64,000 nucleotides of DNA from Pseudomonas extremaustralis (GCF_900102035.1 NZ_LT629689.1:5393001-5457000), one strand, 5' to 3'; shown: positions 17,929 through 26,694, counted from the stretch's first letter. Translations and numbers: made by a program. Notes: generated by a model not told the origin, from the sequence alone.

Positions 17929-19436
17929 TCATGGCACTTGTTCCCATGCCTGATCCCACGCCGCACCGGTGCCCGGCGCATAAGCCCACGCCGCGCCGGC
18001 GCACCAGGGGGTGAACGGCTGCGGTTTGCAGCGGTAGTTGTTGCCTCGGTTGCTGACGATGTCGCCGGCTTTGTAGGCGGTGCCCTCCTTGTAGGCCGGG
18101 TACTCTTCGCCGCCGCCCGCCGGGGTCACGGTGAAGTTCTGTTCGGCCTGGCCGGTCTTGCCGTTTTGCTGGTCGCGAACATTCAGGCTGGCCGTGAAGG
18201 ACGTCGCCTCCGTGACGGTGCCAGCGGTGCCGCTGACGGTGGCACCGTTCGGCGCACTGGTCATGCCCGGAACGACCCATTGATAGACCAGTTGCCCGTT
18301 GCTGCCGCTGGACCCGGTGCCGCTGAAGGTAAAGGCCTGTCCTGACTTCAGTGCGGTCGGGCCGGTGATCCGGGCGACGGGCGCGGTGGGATTGACCGGG
18401 GTTACGCCGCCCGGGACGATCGCCATCGCCTTGGAGTACCCCTCGGCCCTGACGAAGACCGAATTGGCGTCGGGGTCGGAAGGGTTGAACACGATGTTGT
18501 TGCCTTCTTTTTCACCCACTTTGGCGATGGACGGGTTGATTTGACTCGCCAGTTGCTGGCCCCAGATGTTCGCGTCCAGGTTGCTCGCATCGATGGGCAG
18601 GGTGATGTCGACGACTTCCTTGGCTTGCGGGGTGTTGTCCAGGATCCGGAAGTGCACCGAATCACCCGGCACGAGCGCCTTCATGACCGCATCGATGAAT
18701 TGGCCAAGATCGAACCAGCGGTCCGGAATGCCGGCCCTGACGATGTTGATATCGCTGCAGTTGTAGAAGCCTTCCCCTGCCGGATCGTCGCGCTGCCACT
18801 GCACGAAGAGCGTTGCCTTGCCCGATTGCTCGGGGGGATCGGCACCGGGAACTTGAAGAACCCGGAGGCGGAAATGACCGGCGGCCGGGTGCCCCAGTTG
18901 GTTTGCGCGACGTCCAGTTTTTCGGTGTGGATAAGGGTCAGGTCATTCCAGGTCAACGGTGAGCGGGTCGGATCGAAGCCCGGTTTGGTGAGAAATACTT
19001 TGGCGAAACTGGGCACGTGCGGCGCCGTACCGATGATGCGCACCTCCATCGTGCCGTTGGTGGGGGTGACGTCGGTGCGATACCAATCGTTCGATACCAG
19101 GTTCAGCCCGTCTTTCTTGCTGTCCGCCGCCGAACAGAGTTTGCCGTCCGGCACTTCGCGCTTAACGATTTCCAGGTCTTCATAGCCGGGTTTCGGGATC
19201 AAATGAGCCACTTCGTTCCATTGTTGGCCGGGGTACTGTCCGCTTTTGCGGGCCAGCGCCGCGCACCCGGCATCGCTGGGGTTGCCGGACCAAAAGTCCG
19301 GAAGTGTCTTGCAGTAGACCTGTCGTGCGATGGGGGTATCCACCGCGCCGTGGGCCATCGCCAGCGCCGGTACCAGAAGTACCAGCGCGAGCATCCACAT
19401 GATCAAAGTCCTCGTATGTCGCTGTAAGTTCTTCAT
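17929..19436 (-). pseudogene. Chitin-active lytic polysaccharide monooxygenase (AA10), frameshifted
   Basis: The signal peptide (1-28, ending ALAMA) exposes His29, the first ligand of the copper histidine brace. The AA10 domain follows, with a candidate second His in APHVPSFAKV and the FYNCSDI segment. Next are a GbpA-like middle region, an Ig/PKD-like domain (PVARITGPTALKSGQ) and a C-terminal chitin-binding module of CBM5/73 type (AYKAGDIVSNRGNNYRCKP). The frame breaks near 18832-18837. The tract of six C on the coding strand needs a seventh to join FKFPVPIP to the EQSGKATLFVQWQ that follows. The first frame runs to 18681 with nonsense residues. The second frame is open from 18831 to 17929 with no other damage. 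It is embedded in the secretion operon, so it is probably that machine's substrate. The frameshift may be real, phase-variable or a sequencing error. Confidence 0.87.
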
Positions 19437-19504
19437 GCTGTAGTCCGCCTTGATTCAGATAAACAAGTTCCGAACGGCTGGAACGCTCAGTGTGTGCATG
19501 GGCA

Positions 19505-20011
19505 TCATCGGGTTGGCTGATCTCCATGGGGCGCGGTGGGGGTTGCAGGATGGCTCTGCCCAGGGCCGTGCAGAAATACCCACCCTTGATAACTGCCTTG
19601 CCCTGTAAAACCTTGGTCGATGACGGCGAAGTCACCCTGTTTGAAGGGCGTGCCCGCGGCCTGGCTGAACACGCCCATGATGGTGTCGCCAGGGCCGGGC
19701 ACCACGCCCCAGTCGGCGCGGCCGGTCAACGGGTCGTCGTAGACTTTGCGCAGGTAGCGCTTGATCGTGGGTTGGCGGCGATCGAGCACCAGGTCTTCCA
19801 GGGTCTTGGGGTAGGTGTTGCCCGCGCTGTAATACAGGCCGATGGCCCGCCGAATCTCATCGCCACGGGCCAGCAGCTGCGACTCGCGCTCGCGTTGCAG
19901 CACGCTGGACCACAGGGTGCCGACTTCCATCAACATCACGGCCACCACGGCCACCGTCACCAGCATGGCCATGAACACCGCGCCGTGCTGGCCGTGCCTA
20001 CCAGTCTGCAT
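19505..20011 (-). CDS. Atypical pseudopilin-like protein (GspK-like position)
   Basis: 168 residues. Start at ATG 20009-20011, 5 nt behind GGAG, overlapping the preceding gene by 14 nt. The N-terminus has a prepilin-like Gly followed by a long hydrophobic helix (GAVFMAMLVTVAVVAVM). Residue 5 of the mature form is Ala rather than Glu. Minor pseudopilins of the GspK kind lack Glu5 because they cap the tip. The body resembles GspG-type pseudopilins (DDPLTGRADWGVVPG), with a C-terminal His/Pro/Thr-rich tail. Probably a tip pseudopilin; the exact GspH-K equivalent cannot be assigned. Confidence 0.72.
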   Translation of the reverse strand: MQTGRHGQHGAVFMAMLVTVAVVAVMLMEVGTLWSSVLQRERESQLLARGDEIRRAIGLYYSAGNTYPKTLEDLVLDRRQPTIKRYLRKVYDDPLTGRADWGVVPGPGDTIMGVFSQAAGTPFKQGDFAVIDQGFTGQGSYQGWVFLHGPGQSHPATPTAPHGDQPTR

Positions 20012-20378
20012 AGGCGCTCCCATCGTTACCGTTGCCCCTGGCGCCGCTGCGCACATCGCCCAGGCCTTGTTCGTCGGACGGCTGCAGTTGCCAGGTGTCG
20101 CGCTTGCCCGTCAGCGGGTCCATGGGGATCTCGCGCAGGTAGCGGCGGTCCACCAGGGCTTGCAGGGAATCGGGGTTGGCGCCGTGGTCTTCGCGGTATT
20201 GGTCCAGCGCCTGGCGCAGGGTGGAGAGGTTGTGGCGCAGCACGGTTTCCTGGGCCTTGGTGTGCTGGCGAAAATACTGCGGGGTGACCAGGGTCATGAG
20301 GGTGGCGATGATGGCCATGACCACCAGCAACTCGATCAGGGTAAAGCCCCGATCACCACTGGCTGTATAACGTTCCAT
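19998..20378 (-). CDS. Pseudopilin (GspG/GspH-like)
   Basis: 126 residues with a prepilin signal (DRGFTLIELLVVMAIIATL, Glu5 present). A short alpha-beta body has DQYREDHGANPDSLQALV, IPMDPLTGKRDTWQL and a glycine-rich C-terminus. It overlaps both neighbours (26 nt with the upstream pseudopilin gene, 14 nt with the downstream one), which fits strong translational coupling. A minor pseudopilin of the same machine; subunit identity is uncertain because all three upstream pseudopilins are GspG-like. Confidence 0.85.
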   Translation of the reverse strand: MERYTASGDRGFTLIELLVVMAIIATLMTLVTPQYFRQHTKAQETVLRHNLSTLRQALDQYREDHGANPDSLQALVDRRYLREIPMDPLTGKRDTWQLQPSDEQGLGDVRSGARGNGNDGSAYADW

Positions 20379-20847
20379 TCAAACTCTCCCGGGTACTTCG
20401 GGATGAAACGTCGAATACATCTTCTCCCGCTTGTGGGTTGTCGGCCGTGCTTTTGTAACTGCGCAGTTGCCAGGTGTTTTCGGGCGCGACGTCAGGGCAC
20501 TCGCAGAGCGGGTCGCGAGGAATACGGCGCAGGAAATAGAGTTTGCGGCCTTGCAGACTGGTTTTGTCCGTGACCCCTTCGACCAGCACGCTCAAGGAGG
20601 GTGGGTAACCCGAGTCGGTGATGCTCTTTTCGATACGACCGTCGTCAGCCGCTTGTTTGTAGGAATCGATGGCGCGGCGTATCTCTCGCAACGAACGTTG
20701 CAAGTCCAATTCCCGGTCGCGTTTACCCATCAATGCTGTCAGCGGATAAGCCACTGTCGCGAGCGTGGCCAGCAGGGCCAGCGTCAGTAGCAACTCAATC
20801 AGCGTAAAACCTTTGGCGCAGTGACGGCTGGGCTTGCCCTGCCACAT
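20353..20847 (-). CDS. Pseudopilin (GspG/GspH-like), first gene of the T2SS-like operon
   Basis: 164 residues from ATG 20845-20847 (a GTG directly upstream is also usable; GGAGGT lies 9 nt before the ATG). Prepilin signal KGFTLIELLLTLALLATL with Glu5. The body contains a four-residue CECP segment (DPLCECPDVAPENTWQL) that could form a disulfide in the periplasm. It heads the operon that runs without a larger gap than about 190 nt to the secretin gene at 9771. Its promoter must lie in the DnaA-box-rich gap upstream. Confidence 0.85.
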   Translation of the reverse strand: MWQGKPSRHCAKGFTLIELLLTLALLATLATVAYPLTALMGKRDRELDLQRSLREIRRAIDSYKQAADDGRIEKSITDSGYPPSLSVLVEGVTDKTSLQGRKLYFLRRIPRDPLCECPDVAPENTWQLRSYKSTADNPQAGEDVFDVSSRSTRESLNGTLYSQW

Positions 20848-21588
20848 CACTTCTGTACCTCCGTTCAGGCTGCCAAGGACTTCCGCGTTAACCCAGGCCT
20901 ATGGATTCGGTTGCAAAGGTGAGTGTAGATGCTGAGTGTTTTTTGTACAGGTGATGGGGTTACCCACAAACGCTGTGAGCGTAGCTGTGGATAAGGTGTT
21001 CGTGGGTGCCCACAGGCCAGGCAAATCAACGCCTGTAGCCGGTTGTATGAAAAACGATCAGGCTAAGTCACGGTTTTTACGGGGATTTCTGTGTGGATAA
21101 GGCCAGTGCGCTGTTGCGACTTGCCCCCAAAGTCTGTTGGCGCTTCTGTGGATAAGATGTTCGCTATCGGCTACAGGCCATATGGATAAAGGCTTCCAAT
21201 GGTTTGATTAATTATTGATCAATTCAGCCTTTGACGCGGATAAAAACCCTGAAAGCCTCGGTTTATGACGCTTTGGCACGGTTTTCCACAGCACCGGCGA
21301 AGTTGCCCCCAAAGTCTGTTGGTGCTTCTGTGGATAAGGTGTTCGCGTACTGCTACAGGCCACGGTTCATATGGCTTGTACGGAGTTGTTCAAAAAATGA
21401 TCGATGGTGCCTGAAAACCGCCAAGTCGAATAAGTCACGGATTTTCTTGATTTAATTTCGGCGGATGGGCGCACTTGCCCACAATTGCTGTGGGTGGCTC
21501 TGTGGATAAGTTGTTGGGCAAAGGCTGGAGGGCAGGCTGACAGCGGTCTTGCAGACAATTGAACGTTTTTCGTACAACACCACCTCCG
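20848..21588. other. Gene-free region with a DnaA-box repeat array
   Basis: About 740 nt with no credible gene. Five perfect TGTGGATAA motifs (DnaA box TTATCCACA on the other strand) start at 20986, 21092, 21147, 21329 and 21501, all in one orientation. Near-matches start at 21181 (TATGGATAA), 21235 (CGCGGATAA) and 21282 (TTTTCCACA, opposite orientation). Four of the perfect boxes sit in a repeated unit of about 60 nt that starts TTGCCCCCAAAG or similar and ends CTACAGGCCA or similar (about 20959-21022, 21121-21180, 21303-21362, 21473-21530). The spacing is 161-182 nt. Interspersed blocks share GATC near AAGTCACGG (about 21048-21080 and 21388-21445). The promoter of the secretion operon must also lie here. 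Confidence 0.75.
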
Positions 21589-21688
21589 TGTAGGAGCGAG
21601 CTTGCTCGCGAAGAATGCCAAGACACTGCGTTCATCCAAGATGGGCGCGTGATCGTTGACGACCTTCGCGAGCTAGCTCGCTCCTACA
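21589..21688. repeat. REPIN, TGTAGGAGCGAG family
   Basis: Inverted pair: TGTAGGAGCGAGCTTGCTCG at the left and its reverse complement at the right (GAGCTAGCTCGCTCCTACA). It lies between the DnaA-box region and the 3' end of gbcA. Same family as copies at 39906-40004, 60651-60751 and 63183-63282, and the singlet at 42896-42919. Confidence 0.9.
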
Positions 21689-21700
21689 GGAGATTGGGGG

Positions 21701-22996
21701 TTATTCGTGGACGGCAACGCCTTTGAGGTAAGGCGCCGGCGCCGCGCCGAGGTTGTTGAGCATGCGCTCGCTGTACCAGTCCACAAAGTTCACCACGCCG
21801 AACTCATAGGTCTGGGAGTACGGGCCCGGTTGGTAGGCGGCGGAGTTGATGCCGCGCTGGTTTTCTTCGGCCAGGCGACGGTCCTGGTCGTTGGTGGCGT
21901 CCCACACCAGGCGCATGCGCTCGGGGTCATAGTCCACGCCTTCGACGGCGTCCTTGTGCACCAGCCACTTGGTGGTGACCATGGTTTCCTGGGCGCTGAT
22001 CGGCCACACGGTGAACACAATGATGTGGTCGCCCATGCAGTGGTTCCACGAGTGCGGCAAGTGCAGGATGCGCATCGAGCCCAGGTCCGGGTTCTTGATG
22101 CGGCCCATCAGTTTGGCGCAGCCCTGTTTGCCGTCCATGGTCATCGACACGGTGCCCTTGAGCAGCGGCATGCGCACGATACGGTTACGCAGGCCAAAGC
22201 TGGCGTGGGCGTAGGGGATCTTCTCGGCTTCCCAGGCGGCCGCGGAGTCCGCGACGTGATCCTTGAACGCCTGGTCGGCGCGCGGGTCGGTGACGTCGTC
22301 CCATTCCAGCAGGGTTTTCAGCAGTTCCGGGTGCGACGCGTTGCAGTGGTAGCACTCGCGGTTGTTTTCCAGCACCAGCTTCCAGTTGGCCTTTTCCATC
22401 AAGGTGGTTTGCACCGCCACCTTGGTGTTCTCCATGTCGTAGGGTTCCATGTAGTGGTTCAGCGTCGACAGGAAGTCATCGATGGCCGGCGGGTTTTCGG
22501 CCAGGCAGATAAAGATGTAGCCACCGGAGGTCTTCACGTTCACCGGCTTCAAGCCGTATTGCTTCATGTCGAAGTCGGCGCCCATCTCGGTGCCGGCGAA
22601 CAGCAGGCGGCCGTCGAGCTCATAGGTCCACTGGTGGTACGGGCAGACCAGCTTGGCGACCTTGCCCTTCTCACTGGCGCACAAGCGTGAGCCACGGTGG
22701 CGGCAGACGTTATGGAACGCATGCACCACGCCATCGGCGCCGCGGAGCACGATGACCGGGTTCTTGCCCACTTGCAGGGTCAGGTAGTTGCCCTTGGCCG
22801 GGATCTCGCAGGTCATGCCGGCGATCAACCACTCTTTCTGGAAGATCTCCTGCATGTCGATATCAAACAGGCGCTCATCGGTGTAGAACGGCTGGGGCAG
22901 CGAAAAGGTGCGCTCGCGCTCTTGCAGCATCTGCGCGGTGGCCTTGCGTGCGGGTTCCAGCGGATCGCCCAGGCTTAAGGTTGCGGTGACGTCCAT
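21701..22996 (-). CDS. gbcA: Glycine betaine demethylase, Rieske oxygenase subunit GbcA
   Basis: 431 residues from ATG 22994-22996, 8 nt behind AGGA (in-frame ATGs at 23011 and 23017 are less well placed). Rieske 2Fe-2S ligands Cys98/His100 (CRHRG) and Cys118/His121 (CPYHQW), and mononuclear iron ligands His218 and His222 (CYHCNASH), are present. With the reductase GbcB it oxygenates glycine betaine to dimethylglycine plus formaldehyde. It is transcribed away from gbcB, with a 281-nt shared promoter region. The family and locus match the characterised P. aeruginosa genes. Confidence 0.96.
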   Translation of the reverse strand: MDVTATLSLGDPLEPARKATAQMLQERERTFSLPQPFYTDERLFDIDMQEIFQKEWLIAGMTCEIPAKGNYLTLQVGKNPVIVLRGADGVVHAFHNVCRHRGSRLCASEKGKVAKLVCPYHQWTYELDGRLLFAGTEMGADFDMKQYGLKPVNVKTSGGYIFICLAENPPAIDDFLSTLNHYMEPYDMENTKVAVQTTLMEKANWKLVLENNRECYHCNASHPELLKTLLEWDDVTDPRADQAFKDHVADSAAAWEAEKIPYAHASFGLRNRIVRMPLLKGTVSMTMDGKQGCAKLMGRIKNPDLGSMRILHLPHSWNHCMGDHIIVFTVWPISAQETMVTTKWLVHKDAVEGVDYDPERMRLVWDATNDQDRRLAEENQRGINSAAYQPGPYSQTYEFGVVNFVDWYSERMLNNLGAAPAPYLKGVAVHE

Positions 22997-23178
22997 CGTG
23001 TATGTCCTCATGGCCATTCGGTGTGGCCGGCGAATAGTGGCTGATCAGGTTTGCAGCAAGGCGTAAACAAAGCGTCGTTGTTGGGAGCGAGTGTGGGGCC
23101 GGCGTTGCGCCGAACCTTATCCATGGGCGACATGGCCCAATCTGATCCCGACGCGCAAGCCTAGGTAATTGGGGGCTG

Positions 23179-23210
23179 GTCGCGATAAGTATGTGAATGT
23201 CGCAGATAGG
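23179..23210. promoter_or_regulatory. Direct repeat in the gbcA-gbcB divergent promoter, candidate GbdR site
   Basis: GTCGCGATAAGT (23179-23190) and GTCGCAGATAGG (23199-23210) repeat with a 20-nt period. Two helical turns between half-sites is usual for AraC-family activators. GbdR, an AraC-family protein, activates gbcA and gbcB in P. aeruginosa. The motif resembles the left arm of the repeat at 1840-1866 upstream of the dgc operon. Assignment to GbdR is inference. Confidence 0.4.
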
Positions 23211-23277
23211 TAAATGGGTGGTTCGTGCGTTACGCAGAATCGCCACCATAAGGCCGACCTCGGCGGTGGAGAACAGC

Positions 23278-24378
23278 ATGTCCAACAATTTCCTGAATCC
23301 AGTAACCACACAGACCTGGGCCAATGGTCGGCACATTGTCCGTTGCGTCAAAGTCATCCAGGAAACCTGGGACGTGCGCACCTTCTGTTTCATGGCCGAC
23401 CAGCCGATCCTGTTCTTTTTCAAGCCAGGGCAGTTCGTCACCCTGGAGCTGGAGATCGACGGCCAGCCGATCATGCGCTCCTACACCATTTCCAGCTCGC
23501 CGTCGGTGCCCTACAGCTTCTCGGTGACCATCAAGCGCGTGCCGGGCGGGCGGGTTTCCAACTGGCTGCACGACACCTTGCATGAAGGCCAGGAACTGGC
23601 GGTGCACGGGCCGGTCGGGCTGTTCAATGCCATCGACTTCCCAAGCCCGAAAGTGCTGTACCTCAGCGGCGGTGTCGGCATCACCCCGGTGATGTCCATG
23701 GCGCGCTGGTTCTACGACACCAATGCCAACGTCGACATGACCTTCGTGCACAGCGCGCGCTCGCCCAAGGACATCATTTACCACCGCGAGCTGGAGCATA
23801 TGGCGTCGCGGATCGACAACTTCAGCCTGCACCTGATCTGCGAAAAACACGGCCTGGGCGAACCCTGGGCCGGCTATCGCGGCTACCTGAACCACAAGAT
23901 GCTCGAACTGATGGTGCCGGACTTCCTCGAGCGCGAAGTGTTCTGCTGCGGCCCCACGCCGTACATGAACGCGGTCAAACGCCTGCTGGAAGTGGCCGGT
24001 TTCGACATGGCGCGCTACCACGAGGAATCCTTCGGCGCCACACCGCCCGAAGCCCGTGCCGACGCGGTGGAGCAAGCCGAACAAGCCGCCGACGCGCCGG
24101 AAGTCGACCTGGCGGACCTGCACCAAGTGGAATTCATCGCCTCGGGCAAGAGCATCCGCGTGGCACCGGGGGAAACCGTCCACGCCGCCGCCGCCAAGCT
24201 CGGGTTGTTGATTCCCAAGGCCTGCGGCATGGGGATCTGCGGCACCTGCAAGGTGATGAAACTGGGGGGCGAGGTCGAGATGGAGCACAACGGCGGGATT
24301 ACCGAGGAAGACGAAGCCGAGGGTTACATCCTGTCGTGCTGCAGCGTGCCGAAGGGTGATGTGCGCATCGACTTCTGA
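23278..24378 (+). CDS. gbcB: Glycine betaine demethylase, reductase subunit GbcB
   Basis: 366 residues from ATG 23278 with GGTGGAG 8 nt upstream. FAD-binding domain with RSYTISSSP, NAD domain with YLSGGVGITPVMSMARWF and CCGPTPYM, and a C-terminal plant-type 2Fe-2S domain (CGMGICGTC, later SCC). It transfers electrons from NAD(P)H to the GbcA Rieske centre. The acidic Ala/Glu/Asp linker (about 270-300) joins the two halves. The divergent arrangement with gbcA is as in other pseudomonads. Confidence 0.96.
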   Translation: MSNNFLNPVTTQTWANGRHIVRCVKVIQETWDVRTFCFMADQPILFFFKPGQFVTLELEIDGQPIMRSYTISSSPSVPYSFSVTIKRVPGGRVSNWLHDTLHEGQELAVHGPVGLFNAIDFPSPKVLYLSGGVGITPVMSMARWFYDTNANVDMTFVHSARSPKDIIYHRELEHMASRIDNFSLHLICEKHGLGEPWAGYRGYLNHKMLELMVPDFLEREVFCCGPTPYMNAVKRLLEVAGFDMARYHEESFGATPPEARADAVEQAEQAADAPEVDLADLHQVEFIASGKSIRVAPGETVHAAAAKLGLLIPKACGMGICGTCKVMKLGGEVEMEHNGGITEEDEAEGYILSCCSVPKGDVRIDF

Positions 24379-24381
24379 CAC

Positions 24382-25200
24382 TCAACGGTAAAGCGACGGG
24401 CGGCGGTCCTGGTGCACATGGTTGTGGGCGCTGATGCACTTGTCTCTGGACTGGGCCAGCGGCAGGTCGGCCACCAGGCGCTGTTCGGCCGGATGCGCGA
24501 CCGCGCCCGCCTGTGGATAACCGTCGGCATCGACAATCACCGAACCGCCGACCCAGTCCACGCCGCGCTCTTGGCCATGGCGGTCGCAGGCGGCGATGAA
24601 CAGGCGGTTGACCGCCGCGTTGGCCTGGACTCGCACGATTTCTCCCGGCCGTTCACCGGCCGGGCGCGGGCCATCCGGCCAGTTGACTGGCGCGCAGAGC
24701 AGGTCGGCACCGGCCAGGGCCGGCCGGCGGACCCACTCGGGTAACTCCAGGTCATAGCAGATCATCACCGCGATGCGTCCGACGGCGGTTTCCACCACCG
24801 GCGGCGGTGCATCGCCGGGGGTGAAGATCAGCTTTTCGCGATCCCACAGATGCGCCTTGCGGTACACCGTCATGGGCCCATCAGGTTCGATCAGCGCCGC
24901 GCTGTTGGCCACCTTGCCGTCGGCCAGGCGCTCGCAGAAACCGGCCGCGACGATCAGGTTCAATTGGCTCGCCAGGGTTTTCCACAGGGTCAGGGTCGGG
25001 CCATCCAGTGGCTCGGACAGCGCATACGCTTCCTGTACGTCATTGAACACATAGCCGCTTTGCATGAGTTCCGGCAACACCAGCACCTGCGCGCCCAGTG
25101 CCGCCGCGCCACGGATGGCCTCGGCACTGAGGGCGCGGTTGTAATGTGCGTCGCCCAGGCGCGGCGCCAGTTGATGGCAGACAACCCGCACGTGACTCAC
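24382..25200 (-). CDS. Nitrilase-superfamily amidohydrolase
   Basis: 272 residues from GTG 25198-25200, which overlaps the permease stop (GTGA). The upstream in-frame ATG at 25284 gives an Arg/Pro-rich N-terminus and is rejected. The Glu-Lys-Cys catalytic triad is visible: LVLPELMQSGY, VYRKAHLWD and MICYDLELPEW. Members hydrolyse amides, N-carbamoyl compounds or nitriles. It is coupled to an NCS1 transporter gene and faces a lysine/tryptophan 2-monooxygenase-like gene, an enzyme type whose product is an amide. The amide may therefore be the substrate. It does not look close to DavA. Confidence 0.85.
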   Translation of the reverse strand: MSHVRVVCHQLAPRLGDAHYNRALSAEAIRGAAALGAQVLVLPELMQSGYVFNDVQEAYALSEPLDGPTLTLWKTLASQLNLIVAAGFCERLADGKVANSAALIEPDGPMTVYRKAHLWDREKLIFTPGDAPPPVVETAVGRIAVMICYDLELPEWVRRPALAGADLLCAPVNWPDGPRPAGERPGEIVRVQANAAVNRLFIAACDRHGQERGVDWVGGSVIVDADGYPQAGAVAHPAEQRLVADLPLAQSRDKCISAHNHVHQDRRPSLYR

Positions 25201-26642
25201 GAGCGTTGCCCTTCGAGCAGGGCTTCGCTGGCGGCGATGGCGCGCGCTTCTGCGAGGGTGTCGAGGTTGCGACTCATCAGGCAATAGACCACGGCGGAAA
25301 CGCCCAGGCCGACGACAAAGGTGATGTCGGCGCCGCCCAGCGCCCTGGCGACCGGACCTTCATAGAAACTCAGCGACATGAACGGGATCATCGACACCAT
25401 GCCCAGGCCATAGGCGACGAGGCCCGCTTTGCCCCATTGGCCGTAGATGCCGGCGGGGTTGAAGATGTCGCTGATGGCGTATTGGCCTTTGCGCACCACA
25501 TAGAAATCCGCCAGGTTGACCGCCGTCCATGGCACCAGGAAATACAGCATCAGCAGCACAAAGGTGTTGAAGCTGGCCAGGTAGCTGTCGGGAATGCTCA
25601 ACGCGATGAGGAAAATCACCACCGCCACCAGGCCGATGCCGATCACGCGGCTCTTGAGGCGCGGTCGGATCTTCACGAAACCGTCGATGGCACTGATGCC
25701 GGTGAGCATCGCGCCGTAGCAGTTGACCGCCATGATGCCAATCAGCGCCGGCACCGCGATCAGCACGGTGAAGGTGCCGAAGCCCGGAATCAGCTGGTTG
25801 CCCACCTCGCGCACGCTGCCGATGGCGTCGGGCGACGGCAGGGCGGAGGCCAGGAATGCGCCGAGGGACATCAGCCACAGGGCCGAGCCGGCGGCGCCCA
25901 GGTAGGTCCAGAAAATCACACTGCGCGAGGGGGTGTGATGGGGCAGGTAGCGCGAGTAGTCGGACACGTAGACCGCGTAGCTGATCTGATAACCGGCCGC
26001 AGCGCAGAGCTGAATCAGAAACGCCGACCAGGAGAAGTGTGCACCGGCCACTGCGGCATCGGCCTGCAGAGTCATCAGCGCCGCCACGGTCAGCACCGCG
26101 AACACGCTGATCATCACGTAGGTCAGCCAGCGTTGCACCGTGTGCAGCAAGTCGTGGCCGATCACCGCAATCACCACGGCGAGCACGATCATCAAGGCAT
26201 ACCACGGCGCCCGGCTGCCCGGCAGCACGGTGTTGATGGCATCGGTGGCGAGAATCACGTTGAACACATTGAAGCCGATGTACACGAAGATCACCGCGAT
26301 GAACGGCACAATCGCCCCGCGCAGGCCGAATTGGGCGCGCGACTGGATCATCTGCGGCAAGCCCATGCGCGGGCCCTGGTTGGCGTGGAAGGCCATGGCG
26401 AACGTGCCCAGGCCCACGCCGATGACGATCGCCAGGATCGCGTACACCAGGCCCAGACCCAGGGCCGCGCCGGTAAAACCGGTGATCATGGTGGTCAGGA
26501 CAAAGTTACCCGTGAACCAGAACGGACCTTGGTGCCAGACTTTGCCGTGGCGTTCATGGCGCGGCACGTAGTCGATGGAACGGGTTTCGATTTTCAGGCC
26601 GGTGGCGGCGGAAGGTGGCGTCTTGTCAGAGGAAGCATTCAT
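25197..26642 (-). CDS. NCS1-family permease (cytosine/purine/allantoin type)
   Basis: 481 residues from ATG 26640-26642. About 12 hydrophobic segments in NCS1 spacing. Family motifs are visible near the N-terminus (IDYVPRHERHGKVWHQGPFW), then GFNVFNVILATDAIN and SYAVYVSDYSRYLP. NCS1 members import nucleobases, hydantoins, allantoin and related compounds with H+ or Na+. It is translationally coupled to the nitrilase-family gene, so it probably imports a nitrogen compound processed there. The ribosome-binding site is weak. The substrate cannot be read from sequence. Confidence 0.88.
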   Translation of the reverse strand: MNASSDKTPPSAATGLKIETRSIDYVPRHERHGKVWHQGPFWFTGNFVLTTMITGFTGAALGLGLVYAILAIVIGVGLGTFAMAFHANQGPRMGLPQMIQSRAQFGLRGAIVPFIAVIFVYIGFNVFNVILATDAINTVLPGSRAPWYALMIVLAVVIAVIGHDLLHTVQRWLTYVMISVFAVLTVAALMTLQADAAVAGAHFSWSAFLIQLCAAAGYQISYAVYVSDYSRYLPHHTPSRSVIFWTYLGAAGSALWLMSLGAFLASALPSPDAIGSVREVGNQLIPGFGTFTVLIAVPALIGIMAVNCYGAMLTGISAIDGFVKIRPRLKSRVIGIGLVAVVIFLIALSIPDSYLASFNTFVLLMLYFLVPWTAVNLADFYVVRKGQYAISDIFNPAGIYGQWGKAGLVAYGLGMVSMIPFMSLSFYEGPVARALGGADITFVVGLGVSAVVYCLMSRNLDTLAEARAIAASEALLEGQRS

Positions 26643-26694
26643 AGGTTCACGGTTTGTTTTTATGGTGATTGAGCGTCGGAGCATCGGGTAAGCA

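Noticed and set aside
20950..21530. Replication origin (oriC)
   Set aside because: DnaA boxes are dense, but there is no dnaA, dnaN, rpmH or gidA neighbourhood and no clear A/T-rich 13-mer unwinding element. Kept only as a DnaA-box array.
21231..21639. Short open frames in the DnaA-box region (74-90 codons)
   Set aside because: They overlap the repeats, lack ribosome-binding sites and run into the REPIN.
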